A program made the translations under genes and the position numbers. A DNA stretch of 42,801 nucleotides from Planctomycetota bacterium (GTDB taxonomy: Bacteria > Planctomycetota > Phycisphaerae > SM23-33): the NCBI GenBank assembly GCA_016235825.1, contig JACRIL010000062.1, positions 1 through 42,801 on the forward strand, written 5' to 3'. Positions within the stretch are counted from its first letter, which is position 1. Each line of letters opens with the position of its first letter. The notes under the pieces are model-generated. The model had not been told where the DNA came from. It saw nothing but the letters and a program-made list of their open reading frames with translations, and made no database searches. Positions 25,854-33,479 of the stretch are shown here, in pieces.

Positions 25854-26915
25854 TTATTTGGCCGCGGCCTTGCGGATCACGCAGGCGATGAAGTGGTTGC
25901 CTGTCGTGCCCACCGCCGGTTCGCCGGTCCTGGGAATCGCTATCTCACAGGTATAGTCCCAGATAAATAAGAGCGGCGATGATACCGCCTTGGCGGCTTC
26001 TGAAACCGCAACTTCTTCCTTTTTTCCTTTTTCATGCTCAATGGTGTGTCCGCGCGTGGTGAACGAAGCCGCGAGGATCGCCGCTATGTTGTCCTTCTTA
26101 TCGCCGATAACCGTCGCTATCCCTTTTTCCGACGACTCCACGATCTTGACGGGATCCTGGGAACCGGCTTTTTCTCCGGGCGGAGCCTCGGTCATGATGA
26201 AGTCGCAGGTGAAGTTCCCGGTCAGCAGCACGGCCGTGAGACCTTTTTCCTGCACATCACCCTGGTAGAAGTGGGACACGCCCGGAGAGCCGGGGCCAAA
26301 AAGCGGGACATCCTTGCCCAGCGCGCCCTGGAAGACGTCCACGATTGACTTTGCTTTTGTCGTCTTTTCACATGCTCCCAGGATGAGGACCAAGCGCCCC
26401 TTGCCGGCGGCGGCTGTATACGGCGCCTTCAAACCTTCCGCCAGCGTCTTGTAGGCCTCGCCTTCCTTCCCCGCTTCGATCTTCGCGTTGACCGGCGTCT
26501 GCTGGACTCCGCCCAGGGCCATCGCCACAACGGAACCGCTGCCGTTCGAATCGCTTATCGGTCCGGTGGACTGGCCGTAAATAATCTTCTTGTCGAAACT
26601 CTCCGCCACGCCATCCAGGACCTGCTTGCGTTCCTCGTCCGTCTTGAAGGTCCAGAGGAATTGGAAAATCAGGATGATGTCCGGTTTGCGGTCCTTGCAT
26701 GCGTCCTTGAGTTTTTTTCCGATATCCTTGCCCACATCGGCTGGTTTTCCGTTGGCCGCGGCCGTGGCGGACCAGACGTCCCCGGCGGCCCCCGCCGGCG
26801 CCGCGGCAACCGCCTGACTGACTGCTGACGACTGCCACGAAAACGCCAATGCCATCGCTACAACTGCTGCCGATGCCTTCACGACATGTCCAAGAATAAA
26901 TCCTTTACGAGCCAT
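25854..26915 (-). CDS. Secreted FIST-like protein
   Basis: A 353-residue protein with a signal peptide (residues 1-40, several Ala-rich cleavage options). The rest resembles the FIST N/C sensor fold: a strand and helix PDIILIFQFLW...DEERKQVLDGV, then YGQSTGPISDSNGSGSVVAMAL where FIST proteins have a Gly-Ser rich loop, and LFGPGSPGVSHFYQG...GLTAVLLTG in the second half. FIST domains are usually cytoplasmic small-ligand sensors fused to signalling domains. Here the domain is alone and exported. The assignment rests on overall pattern, not on a diagnostic residue. GGAAAGGA eight bases before the ATG fixes the start; the very long upstream frame overlaps the next gene in another frame and is not coding. 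It lies 53 bases downstream of the PQQ-propeller gene. Confidence 0.6.
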   Translation of the reverse strand: MARKGFILGHVVKASAAVVAMALAFSWQSSAVSQAVAAAPAGAAGDVWSATAAANGKPADVGKDIGKKLKDACKDRKPDIILIFQFLWTFKTDEERKQVLDGVAESFDKKIIYGQSTGPISDSNGSGSVVAMALGGVQQTPVNAKIEAGKEGEAYKTLAEGLKAPYTAAAGKGRLVLILGACEKTTKAKSIVDVFQGALGKDVPLFGPGSPGVSHFYQGDVQEKGLTAVLLTGNFTCDFIMTEAPPGEKAGSQDPVKIVESSEKGIATVIGDKKDNIAAILAASFTTRGHTIEHEKGKKEEVAVSEAAKAVSSPLLFIWDYTCEIAIPRTGEPAVGTTGNHFIACVIRKAAAK

Positions 26916-26968
26916 GATCATCTTCCTTTCCTTATACTGGGCCTGTTTTGTTCCCAAGCGAAGTTCGA

Positions 26969-28369
26969 TCACTTGCCGATGCAGTAGAGCGTCTTGAGCG
27001 TGCGGACGTACATCCTGCTGCCCGCCAGGACGGGGCATGAGCGGAACGGCTCGAGCTCGTTGCGTGCGACCTCCTTGTATTCCCTGCCCGGTTCCAGAAC
27101 GATCGTCTTGCCGTTCTCGCCGCTCAGCAGGATGCACTTTCCCGCCAGCGTGGGGCTGGGATAATTGATCCCCCCTAGATGTTCCAGCTTCTTCTCGTAG
27201 ATTTTCTGCCCGGTCTTGGCGTCCACTACCGATAAAAATCCGCCCTCGTTCACGGCATAGATCAACCCATCGTGCACCAGGGGGCTTGCGTAGTATCGAT
27301 CCTTGTGAATCGCCTCGGCGTCCCAGAGTTTTTCGGGTTTGTCCGCCGGCGTCGCGGGCAGTTTGAACGCGATCGCTTTTTCCTCGATGAAATACAGAAT
27401 TCCATCCTGGAGCAGCGGACTGTTGAATTGAAGGCCTTTCAGGCCTTTTGCGACTTCCTTGCCGTCGCTGACGGTAACAGCGGCGCCTTTGCAGGTGTAT
27501 GCAATATATTGGTCGCCGATCTTGGCCAAGACCGGCGTGCCCCATCCCCACAGTGTTTTGAGCTTCCATATTTCTTTGCCGGTGGCGGGATCCAGGCCGT
27601 AGAGATTGTCGTACTGCACCAGCAGAACGTTTCCGGCCAGCAACGGCGAGATGCACGAACCCCATTCGTGCGGCGGATTTTCCAGCTTGCGGCCCCATAT
27701 TAATTTGCCGTCCTTGTCGTAGCAGACCACGACGCCGGTCCCGAAAACGGCCCAGACGCTCTTGCCGTCGGTAACCGGCGTGGCCGAGGTATAGCCGTTC
27801 GACGACTGCGCCTTGGGCAGTGCGTAACTGATCTGGCTGAGTTCCTGGCGGATCGGTTCGGCGGCCTTCCGCAGGTCGTCCACTTTTTTCTTCAGATCGG
27901 CGTCGTCCTTCTTTTTGTTCCATTCTGCCTGGGCATCGTTCAGTTCTTTCATCTTCGCGTCCAGTTGCGCCCTTATTTCATCCCCCTTTTTCGCCTGATT
28001 CCTGGCCTTGGCCTGCTCGGCCGGGTCAGTCAGAAGGTCGAGGTAGTCGTTGGGCTTCTGCCAGAGAATCTTGCCGTCGGCGAGGTTCACGCATACCAGC
28101 GCGGTCGGCTCGGAGCAGACAAACAGCCGGTCGCCGCAGAGCGCCGGAGAGGCGTTGGACCAGCCGGGCATCGGCGTCTTCCAGACCACGTTCTTGTCTG
28201 GCCCCCATTCCGTTACGGGCGTGGCGTCGGGAAACCGCCCCTGCCCGTTGACGCGGAATCCATACGGCTCTTCCGCGCTAAGAATGGAAAAACCTGTTAA
28301 AACAATCAGGCCGGCCAGCAACCAGATCGGCAGATACATCCGGGCACGGCGAATCATTTCTGTTTCCAT
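26969..28369 (-). CDS. Secreted PQQ-type beta-propeller protein
   Basis: A 466-residue exported protein. The signal peptide covers ~1-33 (hydrophobic 13-28, cleavage after LSA). Repeated propeller blades carry the pattern Pxx(x)DGxx(y)(v/a)....G.v.c.d..G..iW, for example VCVNLADGKILW, VVCYDKDGKLIWG and YGLDPATGKEIWKL. Between the first and second blades, residues ~110-185 are a charged Lys/Glu/Asp/Ala-rich coiled-coil insert. Such proteins act as scaffolds or PQQ enzymes; no catalytic motif stands out. AAAGGA eight bases upstream decides the ATG; the frame is open for 21 codons further. Confidence 0.82.
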   Translation of the reverse strand: METEMIRRARMYLPIWLLAGLIVLTGFSILSAEEPYGFRVNGQGRFPDATPVTEWGPDKNVVWKTPMPGWSNASPALCGDRLFVCSEPTALVCVNLADGKILWQKPNDYLDLLTDPAEQAKARNQAKKGDEIRAQLDAKMKELNDAQAEWNKKKDDADLKKKVDDLRKAAEPIRQELSQISYALPKAQSSNGYTSATPVTDGKSVWAVFGTGVVVCYDKDGKLIWGRKLENPPHEWGSCISPLLAGNVLLVQYDNLYGLDPATGKEIWKLKTLWGWGTPVLAKIGDQYIAYTCKGAAVTVSDGKEVAKGLKGLQFNSPLLQDGILYFIEEKAIAFKLPATPADKPEKLWDAEAIHKDRYYASPLVHDGLIYAVNEGGFLSVVDAKTGQKIYEKKLEHLGGINYPSPTLAGKCILLSGENGKTIVLEPGREYKEVARNELEPFRSCPVLAGSRMYVRTLKTLYCIGK

Positions 28370-28511
28370 GGATATGTTCCTTTTCAGAAGTTTGTGAACG
28401 GATTCCAACGCTCTATGTCTGATGATTGGCATATGGGGGCAAAAAGTTACGCCAAATCGCCGGAAAACCCGGCAATTATCCGCGGCGGCGTTTTTATGTC
28501 ACTTTATTCGA

Positions 28512-29474
28512 TCAGAACCACCAGGCTTTTCCGGCCTGTTCGTGGAGCATGACGCCCTTGAGGTATTCGACGGCCTTCTCGAAGCCCTCGTTTGCGCTCA
28601 TGAGCGAATCCTCGTGCTCGATGCTCAGCACGCCGTCGTAGCCGTGGACGCGAAGCATCGAGACGAACGGCTTCCAGAACTCGTCGCCGTGGCCATAGCC
28701 GACGGTGCGGAAGACCCAGGCGCGTTTGGCCACGTCGCCGTAGCTCTGGATATCGAGGTTGCCGAAGATGCGAGAGTTTTTCGGGTCGATCGCGGTGTCC
28801 TTGGCGTGGACGTGGAAGATGCATTTGTGCTCGCCGAGGAACCTTGCGGCCTCGATCGGGTCGATGCCCTGCCAGAAGAAATGGCTGGGGTCGAAGTTGG
28901 CGCCCAGGTTGTTGCCGGCAGCCTTGCGGAGCCGGACGATATCGAGCGGATTGTGCACCACCATGCCCGGATGGGCCTCGAATGCGATCTTGACGCCGTA
29001 CTTGGCGGCGAACTGCGCCTCTTTGGACCAGAACGGGATCATGACTTCGTCCCACTGATATTTCGCGGCCTTGTCGAAATCGTCGGGCCAGGGGCAGGTT
29101 ACGAAATTCGGCGTGTGGTCGTGCGGCCCGCCGCCCGGACAGCCGGAAAAATTGACCGCCACCGTTCCCAGTTCCGCCGCCAGCAGCACGCCGTTGCGGT
29201 GCGCCTCGTGGTGGACCTTGGCTATCATCTTGTGCGGGTGGACGGGGTTGCCGTGCACCGCGATGCCGTGGACCTCCAGTCCGCGGCCGGCGATCTTGCG
29301 CTTAAGCTCGGCCAGACGCGCCTTGTCCTTGTGAATGCCCGACAGCTTCCACGGGTCGCCCGGATACGCCCCGGCCGGCAGCTCCACCGCCTGCAGGCCC
29401 ACCTTCACGCAGTAATCCAGCATGTCGTCCAGCGTCATCTTGCTGAAAAGCACCGTAACCACGCCCAGTTTCAT
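28512..29474 (-). CDS. Sugar phosphate isomerase/epimerase (TIM barrel)
   Basis: A 320-residue xylose-isomerase-like TIM barrel (AP endonuclease 2 fold). It starts MKLGVVTVLF and LQAVELPAG, typical of strand 1. Metal ligands expected in this family can be seen: Glu in IAFEAHPG, Asp/His in NFDPSHFFWQG, His in FHVHAKD, and Glu in VLSIEHED near the C-terminus. These proteins epimerise or isomerise ketoses or inositol derivatives; the substrate is unknown. AAGGAG seven bases before the ATG supports the start. The gene stands between the propeller gene and the AT-richer HD island, in the same orientation as both. Confidence 0.88.
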   Translation of the reverse strand: MKLGVVTVLFSKMTLDDMLDYCVKVGLQAVELPAGAYPGDPWKLSGIHKDKARLAELKRKIAGRGLEVHGIAVHGNPVHPHKMIAKVHHEAHRNGVLLAAELGTVAVNFSGCPGGGPHDHTPNFVTCPWPDDFDKAAKYQWDEVMIPFWSKEAQFAAKYGVKIAFEAHPGMVVHNPLDIVRLRKAAGNNLGANFDPSHFFWQGIDPIEAARFLGEHKCIFHVHAKDTAIDPKNSRIFGNLDIQSYGDVAKRAWVFRTVGYGHGDEFWKPFVSMLRVHGYDGVLSIEHEDSLMSANEGFEKAVEYLKGVMLHEQAGKAWWF

Positions 29475-29524
29475 GGCTCATCTCCTTGTGTATGGAATTA
29501 TTTAAACCTGCTTCAGTTGGTCAG

Positions 29525-30985
29525 TTATAATGAACCCCAACCGCTAACTTCTTTTCTTAAATTATTTACTCTGTCTTTGCAACCATCTCCATCATATACG
29601 ACGTAGAGGCGGAAAGCCTGCCAGTAATACCCGGAGCAGAAATGCAAAAGGCTATAATCAATATCGACCATGGATTTCGGTTCCGCTTCGGGCGAGTCGT
29701 CCACGAAAACTTTAATTAATTCGGTTTCTTCATCTTCCTTGGTTTTTTCTTCCTCTTCCTTGGTTTTTGCTTTCTTCGTCGTTACATAAGGTCCCCAAGG
29801 TCCCCGCGGTTCCAATCGCAAGGCTGGAGTTTGGCACAAGAGAAACTGCCCGAGAGGAATTTTGAACTCGTTGGCCAAGTTTTCGATCTTCGCTATGACG
29901 TCTTTCCGAAAAACCGTGCCGTGATTATATTTTTCTTTTTCGTCTTTTTCGCTAATAACAACTTGAACTTCCTTCAGAAGCTTCGGCGCACGGCGCGATT
30001 CTATGGAATGAGCCAAGGCCTTTATTACCTCGTCGCCGTCTTTTTGCGAAGCTTCATGTATCAGATTATCAACATAATAATCCGTAAAACCAGCCAATCT
30101 CGAATCACCTGCAATATTAAGGATTTCCTGTTTGGTGGAGTAAATTCCAAAAAGCCGATTATCACGAATGCGTCTCAACAATTGCCGACATGCTTCTTCA
30201 ATCGCGTATGTTGTTTTGTGATAGTAGACGACCTTGTGCATAAAAAATCTGGCCAGTAAAAATTGTTCAGCCGCCGCCAGGGCTTTTTTCGTCACCCCGA
30301 CCATCCCGGTCTTGCTTACCCGCAGTGAATTCAACAAATAATTGATATCCACCTCTCCATAAGGAACGCCCGCCGTCCGCGAATCTCTCAGCAGATAATC
30401 CAAACGGTCCATGTCTAAACTGCTGTGAACCAGCTTGGTGTTCTCCGTGGTTGCCTTACTAAAAATATCACCGATTTTACTTGCCCGATCTAAACTGCCG
30501 ATGACACGTACAATTTCCTGCTGTTTGGTTACTATCTCTTTACCTAATGGACCATGCTCCGGATATTCACAACACAATTGGTACTCGCTCTTGCCGTCAT
30601 AATTGTTTTTTTTAACTTCATCCTCAATAAGTGTTACCTTGTCCACTTTTTCCATAAGATGAGAATAAGGATAGTGGCCGATGTCATGAAGCAGAGCCGC
30701 CATTCTCAAATTTTCTTGTTCTTCATTTGAAAGCTTAAGAGATTTTCCCGCCTCCTTTAAAATTCTAGCCATGATGCTCAACGTGCCAAGAGAATGCGCG
30801 AATCTCGTGTGCGTGGCGCTTGGGTAAGTAACATGCCCCATCCCCAACTGCTTTATGCCGCGAAGTCGCTGAAAGGCGAGCGTATCAACAATGTCCCATT
30901 CCTGGTTTTTGAGATGGATATCTCCGTGAATCGGATCTACGACCAATCTTGATTCGGAAGCGGCATTATTTGGCGAGGATCCCAT
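29525..30985 (-). CDS. HD-domain dNTPase-like hydrolase (YwfO/COG1078 type)
   Basis: A 486-residue metal-dependent phosphohydrolase. The N-terminus has DPIHGDIHL and AFQRLRGIKQLG, typical of the SAMHD1/dGTPase-like group that includes B. subtilis YwfO and Enterococcus EF1143. Metal ligands are visible: His64 in HTRFAHSLG, His100-Asp101 in LLHDIGHYPYSH, and Asp191 in SLDMDRLDYLLRD. Likely activity is hydrolysis of dNTPs to deoxynucleosides and triphosphate; the substrate is not shown. A charged Lys/Glu stretch near ~430-450 is a linker. The ATG overlaps the end of the upstream partner gene by 20 bases, pointing to translational coupling. Base composition is visibly AT-richer than both flanks, suggesting acquisition. 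Confidence 0.85.
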   Translation of the reverse strand: MGSSPNNAASESRLVVDPIHGDIHLKNQEWDIVDTLAFQRLRGIKQLGMGHVTYPSATHTRFAHSLGTLSIMARILKEAGKSLKLSNEEQENLRMAALLHDIGHYPYSHLMEKVDKVTLIEDEVKKNNYDGKSEYQLCCEYPEHGPLGKEIVTKQQEIVRVIGSLDRASKIGDIFSKATTENTKLVHSSLDMDRLDYLLRDSRTAGVPYGEVDINYLLNSLRVSKTGMVGVTKKALAAAEQFLLARFFMHKVVYYHKTTYAIEEACRQLLRRIRDNRLFGIYSTKQEILNIAGDSRLAGFTDYYVDNLIHEASQKDGDEVIKALAHSIESRRAPKLLKEVQVVISEKDEKEKYNHGTVFRKDVIAKIENLANEFKIPLGQFLLCQTPALRLEPRGPWGPYVTTKKAKTKEEEEKTKEDEETELIKVFVDDSPEAEPKSMVDIDYSLLHFCSGYYWQAFRLYVVYDGDGCKDRVNNLRKEVSGWGSL

Positions 30986-31463
30986 TCTCCACCATTTCCT
31001 TAATGCCCTGTTCAATCTCTTTTTCTACAAAATCCTTCTTGTATTCGTGGAAAATCCGCAGTATTTCCTGTGGATTGTGCCCCCTCACTTGTTTCCGATC
31101 TATCAGGAAATGGATCGACGCCAGCAGTTCGAGATTTCTAGCAAGGGCTTTGGTGTTGGACGTATCACCGATCACATCTTTGAGCCGTTGGATGTTTTTT
31201 GCGGAGTTGTCATCAAGTTTCCAATTATTGCTCTCGTTATTGCCCGCAGCAAGTTCTGCACACGCCGCGAACCCGTCGTCTGCCACATCCGGGCAATACG
31301 GACCACGGAGATACCACTGAAAGAAATACCCCAAATTGACGCCGGATGCCTGGACCAGATAAATGGTTTTTTCCAGGATTAGCCGATGTTCAAAATCCTT
31401 AACCTCCAAGGGGAGGCCCACTTGCTCCATCACAAGCGTTAGTCCAATCTGTTGTCGTTCCAT
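30966..31463 (-). CDS. Small YwgA/Panacea-like partner of the HD hydrolase
   Basis: A 165-residue protein whose core, LEKTIYLVQASG followed by FFQWYLRGPYCPDV, resembles the KLxKxxYLxxxxG...FxxYxxGPYS pattern of YwgA-like and Panacea (SocA-like) proteins. A second conserved-looking stretch is LELLASIHFL. In B. subtilis a comparable small gene (ywgA) lies beside the HD hydrolase gene ywfO, as here. Panacea domains are antitoxin-like, so a regulatory or neutralising role toward the hydrolase is possible, though unproven. The stop overlaps the start of the HD gene. A GAAAGGG ribosome site precedes the ATG, and three direct repeats lie in its upstream region. Confidence 0.7.
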   Translation of the reverse strand: MERQQIGLTLVMEQVGLPLEVKDFEHRLILEKTIYLVQASGVNLGYFFQWYLRGPYCPDVADDGFAACAELAAGNNESNNWKLDDNSAKNIQRLKDVIGDTSNTKALARNLELLASIHFLIDRKQVRGHNPQEILRIFHEYKKDFVEKEIEQGIKEMVENGILAK

Positions 31464-31538
31464 CGAGATAGCCCTTTCCGTTAGGTGTCTGTTAAATCGT
31501 ATACTTTTCTCCAGCCATAAGCAAGCTCTAAGCCGTTA

Positions 31539-31606
31539 AAAAATCGGACAAATTTCCTCGTGAGGTTATTGTTTTATCGGACTATCGTCAATAATTTTAC
31601 CGGACA
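31539..31606. promoter_or_regulatory. Three direct repeats upstream of the HD island
   Basis: Three 12-base copies share the core YCGGACW: 31539-31550, 31572-31583 and 31595-31606, the last two as TTTTATCGGACT and TTTTACCGGACA. Their starts are 33 and 23 bases apart, close to whole helical turns. They lie upstream of the YwgA-like gene in AT-rich DNA and could bind a regulator of that operon. Confidence 0.45.
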
Positions 31607-31630
31607 TATTTGTCTATAAATACGGTGATT

Positions 31631-32314
31631 TCATTTTTTTCCGCCGAGGCGCTTGAGCAGTTTCGTCAGGCCCTTATGTTTTCCGGCCCAGGCCAGCGGG
31701 GTCGAGCCGTCGGACGCTCTGGCGTTTACGTCGGCGCCGCGATCTACAAGCAGTTTGGCGCAATTTTCGTGGCCGTGCATGGAGGCGGAATGAAGCGGCG
31801 TGCAGCCGGCGGAATTTCTCGCGTCGACTTTCGCGCCCCGCCCGATCAGCAGGTCCACAAGTTCCGGATGTCCCTTTGTGGCGGCCCAGTGCAGGGGCGT
31901 TCCGCCGTCGGCGTCAGGCTTGTCGGCATCGGCCCCGGCGTCAAGAATCGCCTCGGCCGCCCGCACTTGTCCGGCCATCGTCGCAAAATGCAGCGGCGTC
32001 TCGTCGACGCTGTTTGCCGCGTTGCGGTCGGCTCCGGCCGCCAGCAACGCCCGAACCACATCCAACTGCCCCTTGTCGGCGGCTGAATGAAGCGGCGTGT
32101 TGCCGTATTCGCTGCGGGCGTTGACATTCGCCCCGCCGGAAAGCAGGACCTCGACCGCCTTGCGATGTCCGGCCCGGGCCGCTTCGTGAAGGGCCGTATG
32201 GCCGAACCTGCCTTTGGCATCGATTTTCGCGCCGCCCGACAGCATCGCATGTATCTGTTCGGCGTCGTCTTTCGCCGCCGCCTGATGAAGCGAGGCTTTT
32301 TCCTGCTCTTGCAC
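31631..32314 (-). CDS. Ankyrin-repeat protein
   Basis: A 227-residue soluble protein built almost wholly of ankyrin repeats. About six copies of the 33-residue unit G-x-TPLHxAAxxGHxxxVxxLLxxGAxxxA run from residue ~10 to ~220, ending in a basic LLKRLGGKK. There is no signal or membrane segment. Ankyrin stacks bind protein partners, and none can be named here. The start is GTG at 32314, supported by AAGGAG six bases upstream. Upstream in-frame codons would run into the divergent rsmA leader. It ends 167 bases from the YwgA-like gene start but has normal high GC, so it is probably not part of that island. Confidence 0.87.
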   Translation of the reverse strand: MQEQEKASLHQAAAKDDAEQIHAMLSGGAKIDAKGRFGHTALHEAARAGHRKAVEVLLSGGANVNARSEYGNTPLHSAADKGQLDVVRALLAAGADRNAANSVDETPLHFATMAGQVRAAEAILDAGADADKPDADGGTPLHWAATKGHPELVDLLIGRGAKVDARNSAGCTPLHSASMHGHENCAKLLVDRGADVNARASDGSTPLAWAGKHKGLTKLLKRLGGKK

Positions 32315-32444
32315 GATTGACTCCTTGTTGCGTCTTGCCGGACAGATTCTATCTCCAAAATCGGGATATTCAACCAATCTGTTGCCTTCGCGGGCAGACG
32401 CGGACAAAATAGCCCGCACAGGTTTTCAGGATAAGGCAATCCGC

Positions 32445-33389
32445 GTGCAGACACAAACCCAGATACGTCAGATGCTCGACTCGGCCGGGCTGGCTGCCCA
32501 ACAGCGGTTCGGGCAGTGCTTCCTCGTGGACCTCAACCTGATGGGCAAACTGCTGGCCTTGGCGGATATCAAAGCCGGACAGACCATTCTGGAGGTCGGG
32601 CCGGGCACCGGGTCGCTGACGGAAGAACTGCTGGACCGGGCAGGCAGGGTCGTCGCCGTCGAGATCGACCACGGGCTGGCGAGGCTTTTGCGGGACAGCC
32701 TTTCCGGCCGGACAAACCTTGCTCTGATCGAGGGCGACGCGATGGCGGGCAAGCACCGGATATCGCCGGGCGTGCTGGCCGAACTGGGGCCGCGGGCCTG
32801 CCTGGTAGCGAACCTGCCGTACAATATCGCCACGCCGCTGATCGCCGAGTGCCTGGTGAGTTCCTGGCGTGCGTCAGCAGGGCGGAACGCAACAGACCCA
32901 GCCGGGGGCGGCTGTGCCGCAAACACGCGGGACGAAAAAGTCTGCTTGTTCGAGAGCCTGACTTTCACCGTCCAGCGCGAGGTGGCTGACCGGCTGACCG
33001 CCCGGCCCGGCCAGGGGGCCTACGGACCGGTAAGCATTCTGGCAAGCCTGATGGGCAAGATCATTCCCGGTCCGGCCGTCCCGCCCGAGGCGTTCTGGCC
33101 GGCGCCCAAGGTCTCCAGCCGCATCATGCGGATCGAATTCGATCATCAGGCCGCCGCCCGCGTCGCCGATCTGGACTCGCTGATGAATCTGCTGAACCCG
33201 GCTTTTTCGCAGCGGAGAAAGCAGATAGGCTCGCTTGCCCGCAGAAAAACTGGCGGGGAAACGGCGGGGCAATTTTCACTGGCCCTCGAAAAAGCGGGCG
33301 TCGATCCGTCCTGCCGGCCCGACGCGATAAGCCCCGGCCAATATCTCCGCATGGCCGGCTGCCTGCCGGGCGACCGGAATTTGTCTTGA
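32445..33389 (+). CDS. rsmA: 16S rRNA dimethyladenosine transferase
   Basis: Dimethylates two adjacent adenines in the loop of helix 45 of 16S rRNA. The N-terminus is QRFGQCFLVDLNLM, followed by the SAM-binding ILEVGPGTGSLTEELL and motif IV ANLPYNIATPLI. FTVQREVADRLTARPG, then YGPVSIL, complete the family pattern, and AFSQRRKQ sits in the C-terminal domain. Between motif IV and FTVQREV there are about 20 more residues than in E. coli RsmA (Gly/Ala/Asn/Thr-rich, bases ~32865-32945), an in-frame insertion. The start is uncertain: GTG 32445 gives 314 residues and fits the family; an earlier in-frame ATG (32325) adds non-family sequence. The intergenic space to the divergent ankyrin gene is then 130 bases. 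Confidence 0.9.
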   Translation: MQTQTQIRQMLDSAGLAAQQRFGQCFLVDLNLMGKLLALADIKAGQTILEVGPGTGSLTEELLDRAGRVVAVEIDHGLARLLRDSLSGRTNLALIEGDAMAGKHRISPGVLAELGPRACLVANLPYNIATPLIAECLVSSWRASAGRNATDPAGGGCAANTRDEKVCLFESLTFTVQREVADRLTARPGQGAYGPVSILASLMGKIIPGPAVPPEAFWPAPKVSSRIMRIEFDHQAAARVADLDSLMNLLNPAFSQRRKQIGSLARRKTGGETAGQFSLALEKAGVDPSCRPDAISPGQYLRMAGCLPGDRNLS

Positions 33390-33479
33390 TGACTTGTATT
33401 TCGCAGCTTGCCTGTAAAGAGGTTTTGATGTAAATTAACGCCTGTCGATTCGCATCGTACAAGGAAAGAGCGATTAATC

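Noticed and set aside
26916..27923. Long minus-strand extension upstream of the FIST-like gene (would make a 689-residue protein)
   Set aside because: It is a shadow frame of the PQQ-propeller gene, is Arg/Gln-rich without family features, and the FIST-like gene has its own ribosome site and signal peptide at 26915.
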